Positions 11,769 through 23,443 of a stretch of 64,000 nucleotides of DNA are shown here, one piece after another. The stretch covers positions 62,001-126,000 of the forward strand of contig SAXG01000061.1 in the NCBI GenBank assembly GCA_012932865.1. Direction: 5' to 3'. The notes under the pieces were generated by a model. That model made no database searches, was not told the origin of the DNA, and saw nothing but the letters and a program-made list of their open reading frames with translations. Both the position numbers and the translations under genes were made by a program. The DNA is from Amylostereum areolatum. Its lineage: Eukaryota > Basidiomycota > Agaricomycetes > Russulales > Stereaceae. Numbering within the stretch: position 1 is the stretch's first letter; the number at the start of each line of letters is the position of its first letter.

Positions 11769-14219
11769 ATGTCCTCGCACTCTGCAGCCACATCGACCAC
11801 AATCCCCAGCCAGCATTCGGCAGCACTCTGACCCGTCCATGTATGTCTTTTTGCTCGCTCGATGTCACCGTCGCTGAAGCCCTCCTCAGTGAGGCCCAGT
11901 CCTGAACCTCCCCCCGCCCGAGCCCCTGAACCTCGCCGACCTCACCGTTTTGCAATCCGAGTCGTTCCCCAAGTTCGATCCCGCGAAGGTTCGCTTCCGA
12001 GCGACCGATTGCTTCGTGATCGGCGAGGCGCCCCACTCCCGCGTCTGTTCTACATCACCTCGCCCAACGCGTTCTGGCTCCCCGAGCTGCCGTGGCATGC
12101 CCCCGGGGACATCTTCACATACTCAGCGCGAGGGCATGCTTGGCGTTCACGAGTACACCAAATGGCCCCAGATATGGGATATCAAAGAGCCCCACTTGGT
12201 TGTCGCACCTTGCATCCTGCAGTGCACCGTGGCATTCCCCACCAGGCTCACCCCCGCGCGCCCCTTCCCTCACCCCCACCCCCACCCCCAACTTATCGCA
12301 AGCCCTTCGCCTCCTACATCCATCTCGAGGAAGACGTCGACTTCTTGTTCTGCGATTTCATGCCTCGATGGTGGGCAAAGGTCCTAGACACCGCCGCCGA
12401 CCTCTCGGCCGCGTCGACAAGGCGCTCTCAACACAAATCGACTCCATGGTCCCGACAAGTCATTGTGGGCGCTTCAGTATGCGCAGGCCTCTATCCACAA
12501 TCGGACGACCCCTCTCGCCGCTATGTTTATCAACAAATCGTTCGCGTGAGTCGCGCGGTGAACAAGCTATTGGACGGCTTGCTCTCACTCGTCGATGCCA
12601 TCATGTGGTTCCGGGAGATCCAGCGCCTCCTCATCGACATCGTAGCATGGGCGGATTACCAACGCTACCTGAAGCCCGTGTGGAGCACGACAGCATGCAC
12701 GAGCCCTCCCTGCCCTGCTATCCCACGTATTCCTCCGCGGCGCCATCACGTCGCAGCTTTCCGTCGTCGAGCGCACTGTACTCCCTTGGGATTCCTGTTT
12801 GGTGGGTCAGACACCGAGACACGCTCACCACGGCCACCAAGTTCACCGCCTCGCCCTTGGCCCAACCCTGGAAAGCGGCGACTGTATTCAGCACCGCCCG
12901 CACAACACGTCATCGGTGAGATCTCTGTGCACGCGGCCGACCTGGCTGGGCAGCGTCAACCTCGACTTCTCCATGGCGTCCCTTCGCGATCAGCTTCGTC
13001 GACACAGTTGGCCAAACCTCCCCTCCGTCGCCCCCCTCTCGCCCCGCCATAGAAGAGGTATCTGAGGCGCCAGCCACCCCACGCCTCCTCGTCCGCCGAG
13101 GACTGCCCCCACGACACCTCCGATTGCGACCCCAGGACGGCGTACCTTCCGTCCCGACGCTTCCAGACCAACCGCAATGGGCGCCCGCGCTGGACCGCGG
13201 TGGCAGGACGCATGGCTTTCTCATCCCGGCGCTCAAGAACCCCAAGCTTCAGCGGGCGTCCACATATGCCCTTCCTCCCCCCCTCCCTCTTCATGCGCTA
13301 TACGCCAGGACGACATGAGTTGGATCCACAACTGGTTGCGCGTGCGCGAGTGGGTTTCTTTTTCACGGTCACGGGACAACAAGAAGGAGGGGCGCATAAA
13401 TGGACTGCCCAGCAGTGGAAGTGGGTCCTGGAAGGCAGCTTTACTCAGCTCGACCTCGATCCTCAAGGCCGTGTGCAACCCAAATCCTCTCTCAGAGACA
13501 TCCTCCGATTGCCCACCTCGAATCTGTCCAGCCCTGCTGCCGCTGCCTCCCCCCTTGGTAAACGCCCTCCCGCCTCCCGCCCAGACCAAGAGCAGCCCGC
13601 CCCCAAAAGGAAGGGCAACGGCCAACGCCGCCAGCAGGTGAAGCGGAAGGACGGACGCCTTGCAGAAAGGTTGGACATTCACGTCTATTTTGGCGTGACC
13701 GGCGGATTCGCACCGTACTCGCGCGAGGCAGTGGTCCACTGGCGAGGCCGGGACATCCACCGCCGAAGAACTGAGTTCGTGACCAATCAATCTGGGCCGA
13801 GGTCGTTTGGGAGCTTTCGGTGGACGAGTTCCGCCTGGAATTCATGCGCCTGGACCTTCAATCCTGCCCAAATTGAACGCTTCCCCAAACCAGCGGCGTG
13901 CACGCCAGGATGCCATTCAGAAGGTATGGCGCTCTGAGGGCGACGTCCTAGTGAGCTTCCGCGATGGCGTGCACCCTCATGACGTCGCCATACGTCCGCA
14001 AGGGTACGATCAGTGGGCACGCGTCATGAGCGCGTGGCCTCTGGCCGCGTCCAGCGGCGCCCTTTCTCCTCGGCCGACGCCCGCGTCCCCGGAAAGCGAC
14101 GCTCGCTGGCACGTCGAGGTCATACGCCACTACTGTCTCCACTTTCACTCTGCCCTCGACTGCATGCCCACCATTCCCTTTGTATGTCCCCCGTCCCTTC
14201 CGCGGCTCAATCTAGTTTA
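11769..14219 (+). CDS. Hypothetical protein A (Agaricomycete repeat-associated family)
   Basis: This is a multi-exon gene of unknown function. Segments that read as real protein include FPKFDPAKVRFRATDCFVIG, ITSPNAFWLPELPWHAPGDI, EYTKWPQIWDIKEP, a long helical part near 12.4-12.65 kb, GIPVWWVR near 12.79 kb, HKWTAQQWKWVLEGS near 13.4 kb, VWELSVDEFRLEFM near 13.81 kb and, near the end, DQWARVMSAWPLA with HYCLHFHSALDCMPTIPF. The order (GIPVW motif, Trp-rich middle, AWP...HYC...IPF tail) resembles large proteins I associate with mushroom transposon-rich DNA; I cannot name a function. The frame appears to switch near 12.05 and 12.12 kb without obvious splice sites, so small indels are possible. 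The start is uncertain. Confidence 0.5.
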
Positions 14220-14819
14220 GAACTTTGCATATTCCCCACGCGCACCTGTACGTAGATTACCTTGCTTATGTAATTTGTCGTAACCGACCACATACGTCCA
14301 ATCCCTCTCGCCCTGTTTTTTTCTTGGAATTATTGCAATTCTGTAGTCCGATCGCATTGTACATACGCCTCCACCGTTGAAATATACCTCGCCTTCTCCT
14401 CCCCCTGGCGTCGATCTCCGGATAACCCCCCGAACATCCGCCCAAGTGAGTCGATACCTGCCCTCCGTCCTTTTACGCCTCCCCAAGGTAAGCCGCTTCC
14501 GCGCCCACTTTGCCCACGCCTTACTCCCCTCCCTGAATTTTTTGCCCCACACAGGAGACGATCAATCAAGCCAGAATTGGCGGAGCCCTGAGAGTCGACC
14601 ACAGTGCACAGAACGTCTCGGCCACGCGGCTCGCGTACGTCTCCTGCCAGCTCCGCATCCCTCTCCTGACGAAATCCCTCCACCCACCGTATTCATTCGA
14701 CCCTAAAATCCAGGGCCCCCGGTTCGCAATCGTCGACACCGTCGTTTATGTTATTACAAAATCTTCACGGCGTGACCCGCCCCGCCATGCTAGCTACAAA
14801 AATTGAGCGAAAGAATTCA
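14220..14819. other. Gap between genes A and B
   Basis: This 600 bp stretch has CT-rich and CCCC-rich tracts. A short open frame at about 14377-14706 shows no recognisable domain. The stretch could hold the last exon or 3' UTR of gene A and the promoter of gene B. I cannot support a separate gene. Confidence 0.35.
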
Positions 14820-16331
14820 TGCGATGCATTTGAGCTGTCCACCGCGCCCTGACGTAGCAGATCCCGGCGCCGATGATGCCCATCCACACGCCGGCCCGTA
14901 CATATGTCCCACCAAGTCGGTCGGTCTGCGCTTCCAACCACGTCCTATGGTGAGTTATTCCCGCCTCAACTCCCTCCTCGACCCATCCTCATTCCAATCA
15001 ACCACCCCCACGCCATCTCTAGTCCCCACCCGCTCTCGAGGCGTGCCGCCAAAAGCATTGGAACGAGTTGGAATGGCCCTGGCTTGCAGAGCAGTGGCAG
15101 AGTCAGAGCGTGGCGGCGTTCCTCGTCTTCGACCACAAAGGCCGCAGGTCAGTTCTCCCTCCGCGCCCCCACCACTCTCCATGCTAACTCAACAACTTCG
15201 TCCAGTCGCTCACGGCAACTTGTCCAGGGCCGCCCAGGCCGTCGCGGCGGACTATCTCAAAACATTTCACGACCCGTTCCCAGAGGAGACTGACGCATCT
15301 TACGCCGCGCGCTGTGTCGGTAAGGCGGGGGTGACGCGTCGCCCGCCAGAGACTGCGGCAGAGTGCACCGCACGCCTTGAGCTGGTGACCTCGGTGCGTC
15401 GCGGTCCCACGTCTCGCGACCTTATTCCCTGACCGTACATTTCTACGCAGCGAATCCTTCCTTGTTCAAACGACTGAGCCCCGGCAACGCTCGGCAGGGA
15501 GGCAAAGCCCTTGCCCCCATCGCCCCCATTGCCTCGCAACCCTCCCGCCGTAAGCGTCCCCGCAAGCCCAGCCCTTTACCATCTTCCGCGGAGATCCCGA
15601 GCAGTGTCCTGCCCGCCTTCCAGGTGAGGACGTCGGCCCCTGGATGCACCGGGTCGGCCTGGCCTTCCAGGCTCTTCCTCCGGAACGCGTGGAGTTGCTT
15701 CAGCAGGAAGCAACTCTCGCCCACCAAGCTACTCTCGCCGCCACTGTCGTCGCGCCTGATAACGACGCCGCTGGACCTGTTGAAGAACCACCAGCCTCGA
15801 GCCCAGGCGCCCCGCCCCCGGCTCCACTCCAGGACGAAGGGGCGGCGGCTGTTCGCCAAAGTCAAGCATCCTTGCGGGAGTTCACTCGAGGCCTGTGAGC
15901 CGCCTTTCCCTATCTCGCACTTCGTCCTTCACTCACGGCGCCCTTGCAGCAAGGCGGCGGCCCTCCCGCAGGAGCTAAAAGATCGCTCTGCCCACTACGT
16001 GGCCGAGACCGATTGGGCCAACGTCATCTTCGCTGGGGGGCTGGATATACGCGGCAACGTCGACTGGGAAATGTTCGTATTTCATCGCCCTGGTTCGCCT
16101 TCAGACTGGCCAGCTCACCATTTTGCAGAGTCTCCTCGGGGAAGACGCCCTCGGGCCACAACTTCATTCAATTCCTGGAGCACCGGCTCAAGCTCGAGGA
16201 CGGCTACATTGGAACCTGCTGGGCCGACTTCATCAACGTATTGTTTCCCGGTGCGCCCCTCCTCCACCACCACCGTCTGATCCCCGCGGCCTGACGTACA
16301 ACGACCTTTAGACCTCAGCCAGCCTGACCTC

Positions 16332-16336
16332 GCGCC
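16332..16336. other. Target-site duplication GCGCC (left)
   Basis: The five bases directly outside the left LTR are identical to 23439-23443 outside the right LTR. Five bp is the usual Ty3/gypsy duplication, so this shows one simple insertion event. Confidence 0.93.
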
Positions 16337-16756
16337 TGTCAGAAACGCAGTTTATGAGACCGATGAACCGCCTAAGTCGCGACGATGGGAGGAGCGAGAA
16401 GAAAGTAGATTCGAGAGTGCCGGGGTCTAGGGTAGTGCAACGTGCGCTACAGTACCGTATGACGAGATGGACAGTCTGAGGAAAAGGGAAAAGGGATACT
16501 GTCCTTATATACAAGTGGGAACGATGGTGCGATGCGATGCGATAGTGGTGCGAGCGGGGGGAACAATAAGAAAGGAGTCATGGGGAGGAGGGCGGGAGTC
16601 CGGAGCAATGATGTCATAGATAAGGATGCGGAACACCGTTCGGAAGTCCGGGCAGTGACGTCGTTGGAGCATGTGATGCGAAGGAAAGTCATGTGCCGTG
16701 ACGCGTCGCGTGTACAAGGTCTGCAAACGAAGAAAGAAATGGAGCGATCCGTGACA
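16337..16756 (-). repeat. 3' LTR (left copy)
   Basis: This 420-bp LTR begins TGTCAGAAACGC and ends GATCCGTGACA on the plus strand, and is about 98% identical to 23018-23438. It is the 3' LTR because the coding sequence runs on the minus strand toward it. It contains a CTTATATACAAG TATA-like word. Confidence 0.95.
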
Positions 16757-19700
16757 TTACCCCCCCTTTAAGACGCGCTTTCGCCTGGAGCGCGATGTCA
16801 TCTGCAAGGGTGGATGCGAGAAAATCGTCAAAGGAGATGCCGAGGGAACGCACGGGGCGGGGCGCAGTTTGGATGGCAGCTTGTGGAAAGCGTCAATCAT
16901 GTCGGTAACCTTTGAGAGCGACGAACGCGGGAGCCAGGTGTTTTCGGAGTCGGGATAGCCGGCCCACTTGACGAGGTACTGAATACCTTTCTTGTTACGA
17001 GTTGGTTTAGAGTCGACAATGTCTTCAACGTCGTATTCTTCTTCATCGTCGATGAGGTCTGGTGGCGGCTGTTCATAATTTGGCCCGTGAGCGGCTGTCT
17101 CCTTGTACGCGGTGAGCAGCGAGGCATGGAAGACTGGATGGATTCGCCACGTCTTCGGCAGCTTCAAGCGGTAGTTGACTGGGCTGATGACGTCAATGAT
17201 TTCGAAGGGTCCAAATCGTTTGGCAGCAAGCTTAGCTTTCGGTCTCGTCGTCTTCAGGTTTTTGCCTTCGAGCCATACTTTGTCTCCGACGGCAAACTGC
17301 GTTGATTCGCTGACCGTGTCGCCATTGTAGTGCTTCATCAAGTCTGATGCGAGGGCAAGGCTGGCCTTGATCTCCTGTCGGACTTCTTCAAGTTGACGGA
17401 GGCGTTCTTCAACTGCAGGGACCTTTGAGGACGGGTTTACGGAGGGGTACATTTTCGGGAGGAAGCCGTAGAGGACTTCAAAGGGAGCCTTTCCAGTAGC
17501 TGCATGGGTGCGAGAGTTGTGAGAAAACTCGAAGAAGGGTAACCACTTCACCCAGTCGTCTTGACGGTAGTTGCAGAATACTCGCAGGAACTGCTCGAGG
17601 TTCTGGTTCTCGCGTTCGGTTTGGCCGTCTGTCTGTGGGTGATACGCTGTGCTGAGGGCGGACTTGATCCCGAGCTTCTCGTTGAGTGTACGCATCACCT
17701 GTCCAGCAAATTGGGGTCCACGATCCGAGATGATCTTGTCTGCTAAGCCAGTAGTGTCGGTATACCTTGTCGAAGAGAATGTCGGCCGTGCCATCACTGG
17801 TGATCTTCGTTGTACATGGGGTGGTAACCACCATCTTGGTGAGGCGATCGACCACGACATTGACGGCGTTATAGCCTTCGCAGTCAGGGAGTTCGACGAT
17901 GAAGTCGGTGGAGATGACGCCAAATGGTCGATCGGGTACTTCGTTTGGGATCATGTCGACGTGGGGTCGGCTGCTCTGTGTCTTCGTCGACTGGCAGGTT
18001 GCGCATCCTGCTACAAAGTCGCGGACAAAGACAGACATGCCAGGCCACCAATATTCACGACTCACAAGCTCGTAAGTCTTGAAGCGACCGGGGTGTCCAG
18101 CCAGGGGCGATTCATGGTACATTTTGACAATGTCGCGTCGCAACTCGTCGTCTGCAGGGACATATACCTTTCCTCTAAACAGGACCAGGCCTTCTTCGTA
18201 GTTCCACTCTTGAAGGTTCTTGACGAGTGTACGTGGTCCGTTTCGTAAGATGGCGTCCAGGGCTTGAACGACCTCGATGTCCTTGGTTTTGCAGTCGCGG
18301 ATACGTCGTCGGAGTTCGACATCACCGAGGGAGGTTACTGCTCCTGGCCTTGTTGCGCGTACTTGGAAGTACTTGGGGTCAAGCAAGACGCGCTCCTTGT
18401 TGTCGTTTTCAACACCATCCTTGTGATCGGGTCGTCGAGACATTGGATCCGGGCGGTGGGAAATTCCTGGTTTATGGACGAGCGAGAAGTCAAATCGAGT
18501 GAGGAATAGAGCCCAACGTGCCTGTCGGCGGCTCAGCTTCTGTGCCGTCTTGAAGTGCTCCAGGTTCTTGTGATCTGTCCAGATTTCGACGGTGTCGGGG
18601 GCGCCTTCGAGGTAGTGGCGCCAGGCTTCAAGCGCACGGATGATCGCAAGTAGCTCCTTGTCGTAGATGTCGTAGTTCCGTTCCGGTTCTGATAGGGCCT
18701 TGGACAGATACGCCACTGGATGCCAGTGACCGTCATCGCCTTTCTGCGAGAGTATACCTCCAGTAGCAAAGTCCGAGGCATCGACTTCAACGAGGTAAGG
18801 CTTCTTTGGGTCAGGCATGACCAAGACGGGGGAGGAAGTAAACGCAGCTTTCAGTGCGTCAAACGCAGTTTGGCAGTCCGCCGACCAGTCCCATGTGCAG
18901 TCCTTCTTTGTCAGGTCAAATAGGGGTCGTGCAACCTTGGAGAAGTCCTTGATGAAACGTCGGTAGAAGTTGCCAAAGCCGAGGAAGGATTGCACATCTT
19001 TGACCGTTCGTGGTATCGGCCAGTCCTGAATACCTGCTACCTTGACGGGGTCCATAGCGATCTTGTCGTGCGAGATGATGAGTCCGAGGTATTCGACAGA
19101 GTCTTGCTCAAAGACGCATTTCTCCGGTTTGAGGAAGAGGTCGTTGTCTTGCAAACGCTGCAGAACCTGCCGCACTATGGCACGGTGTTCGTCCATGGTG
19201 CGGGTGAACACCAAGATGTCGTCCATGTAGATGATGACCTTGCCCGAGTCGATGAGATCCTTGAACAGTTCATTCATCATTGCCTGAAACGTCGCAGGGG
19301 AGTTCATAAGCCCGAAAAACATCACCGTAGGTTCGAAGAGACCGCGATTCGTCTTGAACGCAGCCTTCCACTCGTCGCCTTCCTTGATGCGGACATTGTT
19401 GTAGCCCCAGCGGACATCCATCTTGGAGAAGATCTTTGCACCTTTGAGACGGTCGACAATTTCAGAGATCAGTGGCAAGGGGTATTCGTTCTTGACAGTG
19501 CCCTTGTTTAGTTCTCGATAGTCCTGTACGGGACGCAGCTTTCCATCCTTTTTCTTCACAAAGAAGAACGGACTCGCCTGAGGTGACTTCGATGGGCGGA
19601 TATAGCCCTTCTTCAGGTGGTCGTCGAGGAAGGTGTCGAGTTCGATCTGCTCGGAAGGTGAGAGGGGGTAGATCTTGCACGGTTTGGGTTCAAAGCCGTC

Positions 19701-20780
19701 TTTCATGTCGATAGCATGGTCCCATGGCCGTCGGTCAGGAAGTCGCTCGGAGGTTTTCTTGTCGAATACAGGCGCAAAGTCGCGGTACGGCGGGGGGACT
19801 AAGTCTTCAAAGGTTTGCGGGCTGTGCGTTCTCTTTTGAATGCTCTGCAAGCTCCTGCGCTTTTGTAAAGCCCTGCGCGGATAGGTACTGCATCTGGATT
19901 AGGACCGTCGGTTTCAGGGAGGATTCCGGCGTGGCGTAGTCCATTGATCTCCCAGTCTCGGAATACCATGGGCCGCTCGTCGTCGTCTTCAGTGAAGAGT
20001 CGTGCGGGTAGAGGGGAGCGATGGACCGTGCGGACGCGAACACCTTTGACTCTGCGTGCAGGAATAACATAAGTGGGGACTGGGGTCCAGGACACATATG
20101 TCGGCTCTGGGAAGGGATCGTCCAAAACGAGAGGTGTCCTCGGGGTTTTACCTGCTTCAACCTTACGCTGTGATTGGACCGATGATGGTCTCCGTGGCTT
20201 GGTTGCGAGGTTTGTCACAGGAGGTTTGGACAGAGTGCATGAGGGGGGGCAGCGGAGCATGTCAACACGGTCTCGTTGCCAGTCTATGGTGGGATTGTGC
20301 TCATCGAGCCAGTCTGTTCCAAGGATCATGTCATGATCGCCGATGTCGGTGATGAAGAACTCAGCTTCTTCCTCATGGTACGCCTTTGAATCTTGCGAGT
20401 ACATCCGGATCCGCTGGGTCGTTGTGTCGCGTACCCAGCCCATGATGTTCTCGGTGCCGTCCACATTACGCACGGGGAACGGGTTTTCTAGTTTTCTTGT
20501 GGTAAGCTTCTTGCGTTCAACGAAGCTTCGGTTCAGGATAATTCCTTCTGCGCCAGCTATCAAGCAGCGCGTCTGCGTCGATTTCTCTTTTGGTAACTCG
20601 TCCGATCAACTTGACTTTGAGCGTGATCGATGGTGTTTGCCTGTTCTTGGTGACAGTAGACAGATACAAACACGGGGGATACGATTGCTCACAGGTATGC
20701 ATGGATGATAATACAGCGAAACGATTCGACGATGATACCAAAAGTCCTTTGCCTCCACCAGACGACGCGACTGGGGGGCG
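16757..20780 (-). pseudogene. pol: Ty3 pol: protease, RT, RNase H, integrase, chromodomain (frame-broken)
   Basis: Domains in order on the minus strand: an aspartic protease around 20.6-20.3 kb; reverse transcriptase with FVKKKDGKLRP, QDYRELNKGTVKNEYPLP and the YMDD box (about 19.2 kb); RNase H (VEVDASDFATGG, YDKELLAI, WTDHKNL); integrase with an H...H...CATC zinc-binding region near 18.0 kb, STDFIVELP, SDRGPQF and TDGQTERENQ as the D,D,E parts; and a C-terminal chromodomain (QYLVKWAGYPDSENTWLP, about 16.95 kb). At least three frame changes interrupt it: one base too many at the D-S-G catalytic triplet of protease (about 20.55 kb), the protease-RT linker (about 19.84 kb) and integrase between its first two catalytic Asp (about 17.77 kb). 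The final stop TAA directly precedes the 3' LTR. Confidence 0.92.
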
Positions 20781-20782
20781 TT

Positions 20783-22330
20783 TCAAAAATCCTGCGATTC
20801 CAGGATGTCCTTCAACAGCGCTACTGCCTGCTCCTTGCCTTCCGCGTCCAGATCCTTCAGCTGGCGAGTGATCGCCGCGATGGTTTTGGATGGGTCGGGA
20901 GCTGCTTTCGCAGTGGACGGAGCCGTGTTCGTCGGCAGGGGAGGGGCCTTGGACCCAGTCTCTACTGCGCCCACCCGTCGCGCGCTCGAGTCGCGGTTGG
21001 GGCAGTCGCGAGAGACGTGACCGGCTTGTCGACACATGAAGCACTTGCCTTCACGCATCATCTTTGCGCGCTCGTCGTCCGTCAGCTTTGCAGGGCGGGT
21101 CGAGGTGTTGGTGAAGGCGCCGACTCGGCGCGACGAGGAGTCGTTGGTCGAACCGTTCGAGGTGAGCGCGACAGCCCCCTTGGACTGACTGCTCTTCCTC
21201 TCCGGGTTCTCTTCGAGCCACTGGTGGTTGATGCGGCGGGCGCGCTCCTTCCACTCCGCGAGCTTGGTGGGGAACGGGTACGACCGGGCCACCTGCTTGC
21301 CGAGGTCACGCTGAAGTCCCTTCTTGAAAAAGTGGATTAGCGCCTCGTCGTCGTACGCTGACATGGTTGCCAGCATCTCAAACTCGGTGATAAAGTCAGT
21401 GACGTCCCGGGTGGTCATTGCGAGCTCGTTGATCTTACGCTGAGCCTCTATCTTCGGATCGACGGGCACAAAGTCTTTGCCAAACCTCTCGAAGAGCTCT
21501 TTGTAGGAGCTATAGTGGAGTGTTGGGGGCGTGGGGTCGAGGGTGTCGGCGTCTTCCTTCTCGTCTTCGTCGGCGAAGAGTTCCATGCGGCGATGCGTGG
21601 CCCAGGCTTTCTCCGTGTCGTCCTCCATCAGGCTGAGGAGGAGCATCATCTTGGCGTCATCTGTGGCATAAACATCCTTGTTAACGCGCAGGAACATGCG
21701 GAGCTCGAGGGAGAACCGGAGGGTGTCGCGTCTATCGCCTTTGAATGGCTTTGGCTTGGGGCCGATTCTCCCGCTTGGAGACGGCAGGTTTGGATTCGGC
21801 GTCGGACATCTTGTCGAAGGGGAGGGGGACGGTGAGGGATTGGGCGAGTTCTTGATCAAGGCGGCGTAGGGTTTCTCGTCGGTGTTCTTCTGCTTCTTCA
21901 ACTTCGTCCTCAACTTGTTTTGCGACAAGGAAGTCGGCGGGGGTGAGGAATTGCTGGTTATGATGCCACGACCAGTGATCTTGGACGGGACTGAACGAAG
22001 TGGGCTGCCACTCAACTACTGATCGTCCTGGGGTTCCGTTCTTGTTCCGTCTATAGGCGTACCACTTCCCAGTTGTGTCGTTGTGGTTGATCCCTTCTGG
22101 GACTTCGATTACAGTACGTCGACGGGGTGGGGGCGAGTTGGTCGGAGGGGGGTTCAGGAAGCGCTGTAGAACGTCCGCAGCGGTGGCAAAATCCGATTCT
22201 TCGACGTAGGGTTGTTCGTCGCGGTCGTCGAAGTACCAGTCTCGACGTTGCCGGTTTGGTTCGTCGTGCAGCCAACGTACGGATTCCTTAGTCTGCTGCG
22301 AGGTGAGGATATAGTATTCTTCGGGACAGT
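20783..22330 (-). pseudogene. gag: Ty3 gag with CCHC zinc knuckle (frame-broken)
   Basis: This is the nucleocapsid/capsid polyprotein. The 3' part (about 21.78-20.78 kb) has the capsid-like core (PKPFKGDRRDTLRF; FITEFEMLATMSAYDDEALI) and a zinc knuckle, C-FM-C-RQAG-H-VSRD-C, near 21.03 kb. The N-terminal part lies in another frame from about 22.25 to 21.76 kb and reads well (ADVLQRFLNPPPTN, QDHWSWHHNQQFLTPADF, an acidic helix, then MSDAESKPAVSK), so a frame break sits at about 21.77 kb. The pol frame overlaps the end of gag by a -1 shift, which may be programmed. The true start is unresolved. Confidence 0.85.
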
Positions 22331-22559
22331 AGTCCTCGAAAAACGCCTGGGGGGAGGTTCGGAGTGGGGGGACGAGGGGCTGTGGAGGACGTGATGATGG
22401 TCTAGAAGAAGTCCGCCGCGATGGGGCGACGGCCGAGGAGTTTCTTGGTGAGGTAGCCGGCTTTTACTGCCTGGCGGATCTTATGTTCGTGGTGGCGGCG
22501 ACGAAGGGTCTTACCCTTGATGGTGGGACGGAGGACTGGTGGCGGGGTGGATTCGGGGT

Positions 22560-22995
22560 CCAGCGGTTAAACTGGGAGACGGAGGTGAAACTGGTTTGGA
22601 GGATCGGGTTGGGGGCGTCCTGGATGAGGTATGTGTGGTAGGTGGGGGCGTGGAGGGTGAATTCAAGGCGTTCGAGATCTATGTTGATGCACGTAGTGAT
22701 CCGGACGTATAGGGCGAGGACGACAGTACCGTGATCCTTGTGCCACCTCCACTCGAAGATGCGGAAGTTGAGGCCGTGCGCGGTCCAGGGATCTTTCTTG
22801 CAGAGGTTCTGTACGGGGACGAGGCAGTTGACGGTGACGGCGTCGGACCAAGGTAGGGGAGTGGTGCGTCGTCACGGGGGGGTGATCGGCTTTCCGTTGA
22901 ACGGGAGGAAAACCGGTGCGTTCGGGAGGTCCGTGGTGGGAGTTTTTAACGTCGTAGAGACGGCAGAGGTAGATGGAGAGAGGGGTGCGAGGTAG
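22560..22995 (-). CDS. Coding-like leader region upstream of gag, unknown product
   Basis: Between the 5' LTR and gag the minus strand contains a protein-like stretch in one frame. Its segments include SDAVTVNCLVPVQNLC, DPWTAHGLNFRIFEWRW, VVLALYVRITTCINIDLERL and HAPTYHTYLIQDAP. It is preceded in another frame by NAPVFLPFNGKPITPP, with an apparent break at about 22.88 kb. It may be a Gag N-terminal extension or an accessory protein. I do not recognise the family. Confidence 0.45.
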
Positions 22996-23017
22996 GCGTA
23001 GGGGTAGACTGTCCAGG

Positions 23018-23438
23018 TGTCAGAAACGCAGTTTATGAGACCGATGAACCGCCTAAGTCGCGACGATGGGAGGAGCGAGAAGAAAGTAGATTCGAGAGTG
23101 CCGGGGTCTAGGGTAGTGCAACGTGCGCTACAGTACCATATGACGAGATGGACAGTCTGAGGAAAGGGAAAAGGGATACTGTCCTTATATACAAGTGGGA
23201 ACGATGGTGCTATGTGATGCGATAGTGGTGCGAGCGGGGGGGAACAATAAGAAAGGAGTCATGGGGAGGAGGGCGGGAGTCCGGAGCAATGATGTCATAG
23301 ATAAGGATACGGAACACCGTTCGGAAGTCCGGGCAAGTGACGTCGTTGGAGCATGTGATGCGAAGGAAAGTCATGTGCCGTGACGCGTCGCGTGTACAAG
23401 GTCTGCAAACGAAGAAAGAAATGGAGCGATCCGTGACA
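23018..23438 (-). repeat. 5' LTR (right copy)
   Basis: This 421-bp copy is nearly identical to 16337-16756. Differences seen are G/A at the ACCGTATG site, a one-base A-run change, two substitutions near GGTGCGATGCGATG, a G-run change, G/A in GATGCGG and one inserted A near CGGGCAGTGACG. It is followed by the GCGCC duplication. Confidence 0.95.
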
Positions 23439-23443
23439 GCGCC
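23439..23443. other. Target-site duplication GCGCC (right)
   Basis: This is the partner of 16332-16336. Beyond it the interrupted gene B exon resumes in frame. Confidence 0.93.

Larger units (their letters stand above)
16337..23438 (-). mobile_element. Ty3/gypsy chromovirus-type LTR retrotransposon (7.1 kb)
   Basis: This is a full-length element on the minus strand. It has two LTRs of about 420 bp, TGTCA...TGACA ends, a 5-bp GCGCC duplication, gag with a zinc knuckle, protease, RT, RNase H, integrase and a C-terminal chromodomain. The polypurine tract (AAAGGGGGGG) abuts the 3' LTR and overlaps the last pol codons. The LTRs differ at about seven places (four substitutions, three indels), implying a recent insertion. 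Yet the coding region has several frame breaks, so this copy should not be autonomous. It sits inside an exon of hypothetical gene B. Confidence 0.95.

Noticed and set aside
18990..19511. 173-codon plus-strand frame inside the Ty3 element
   Set aside because: It is antisense to the reverse transcriptase; the reading on the minus strand has all RT motifs.
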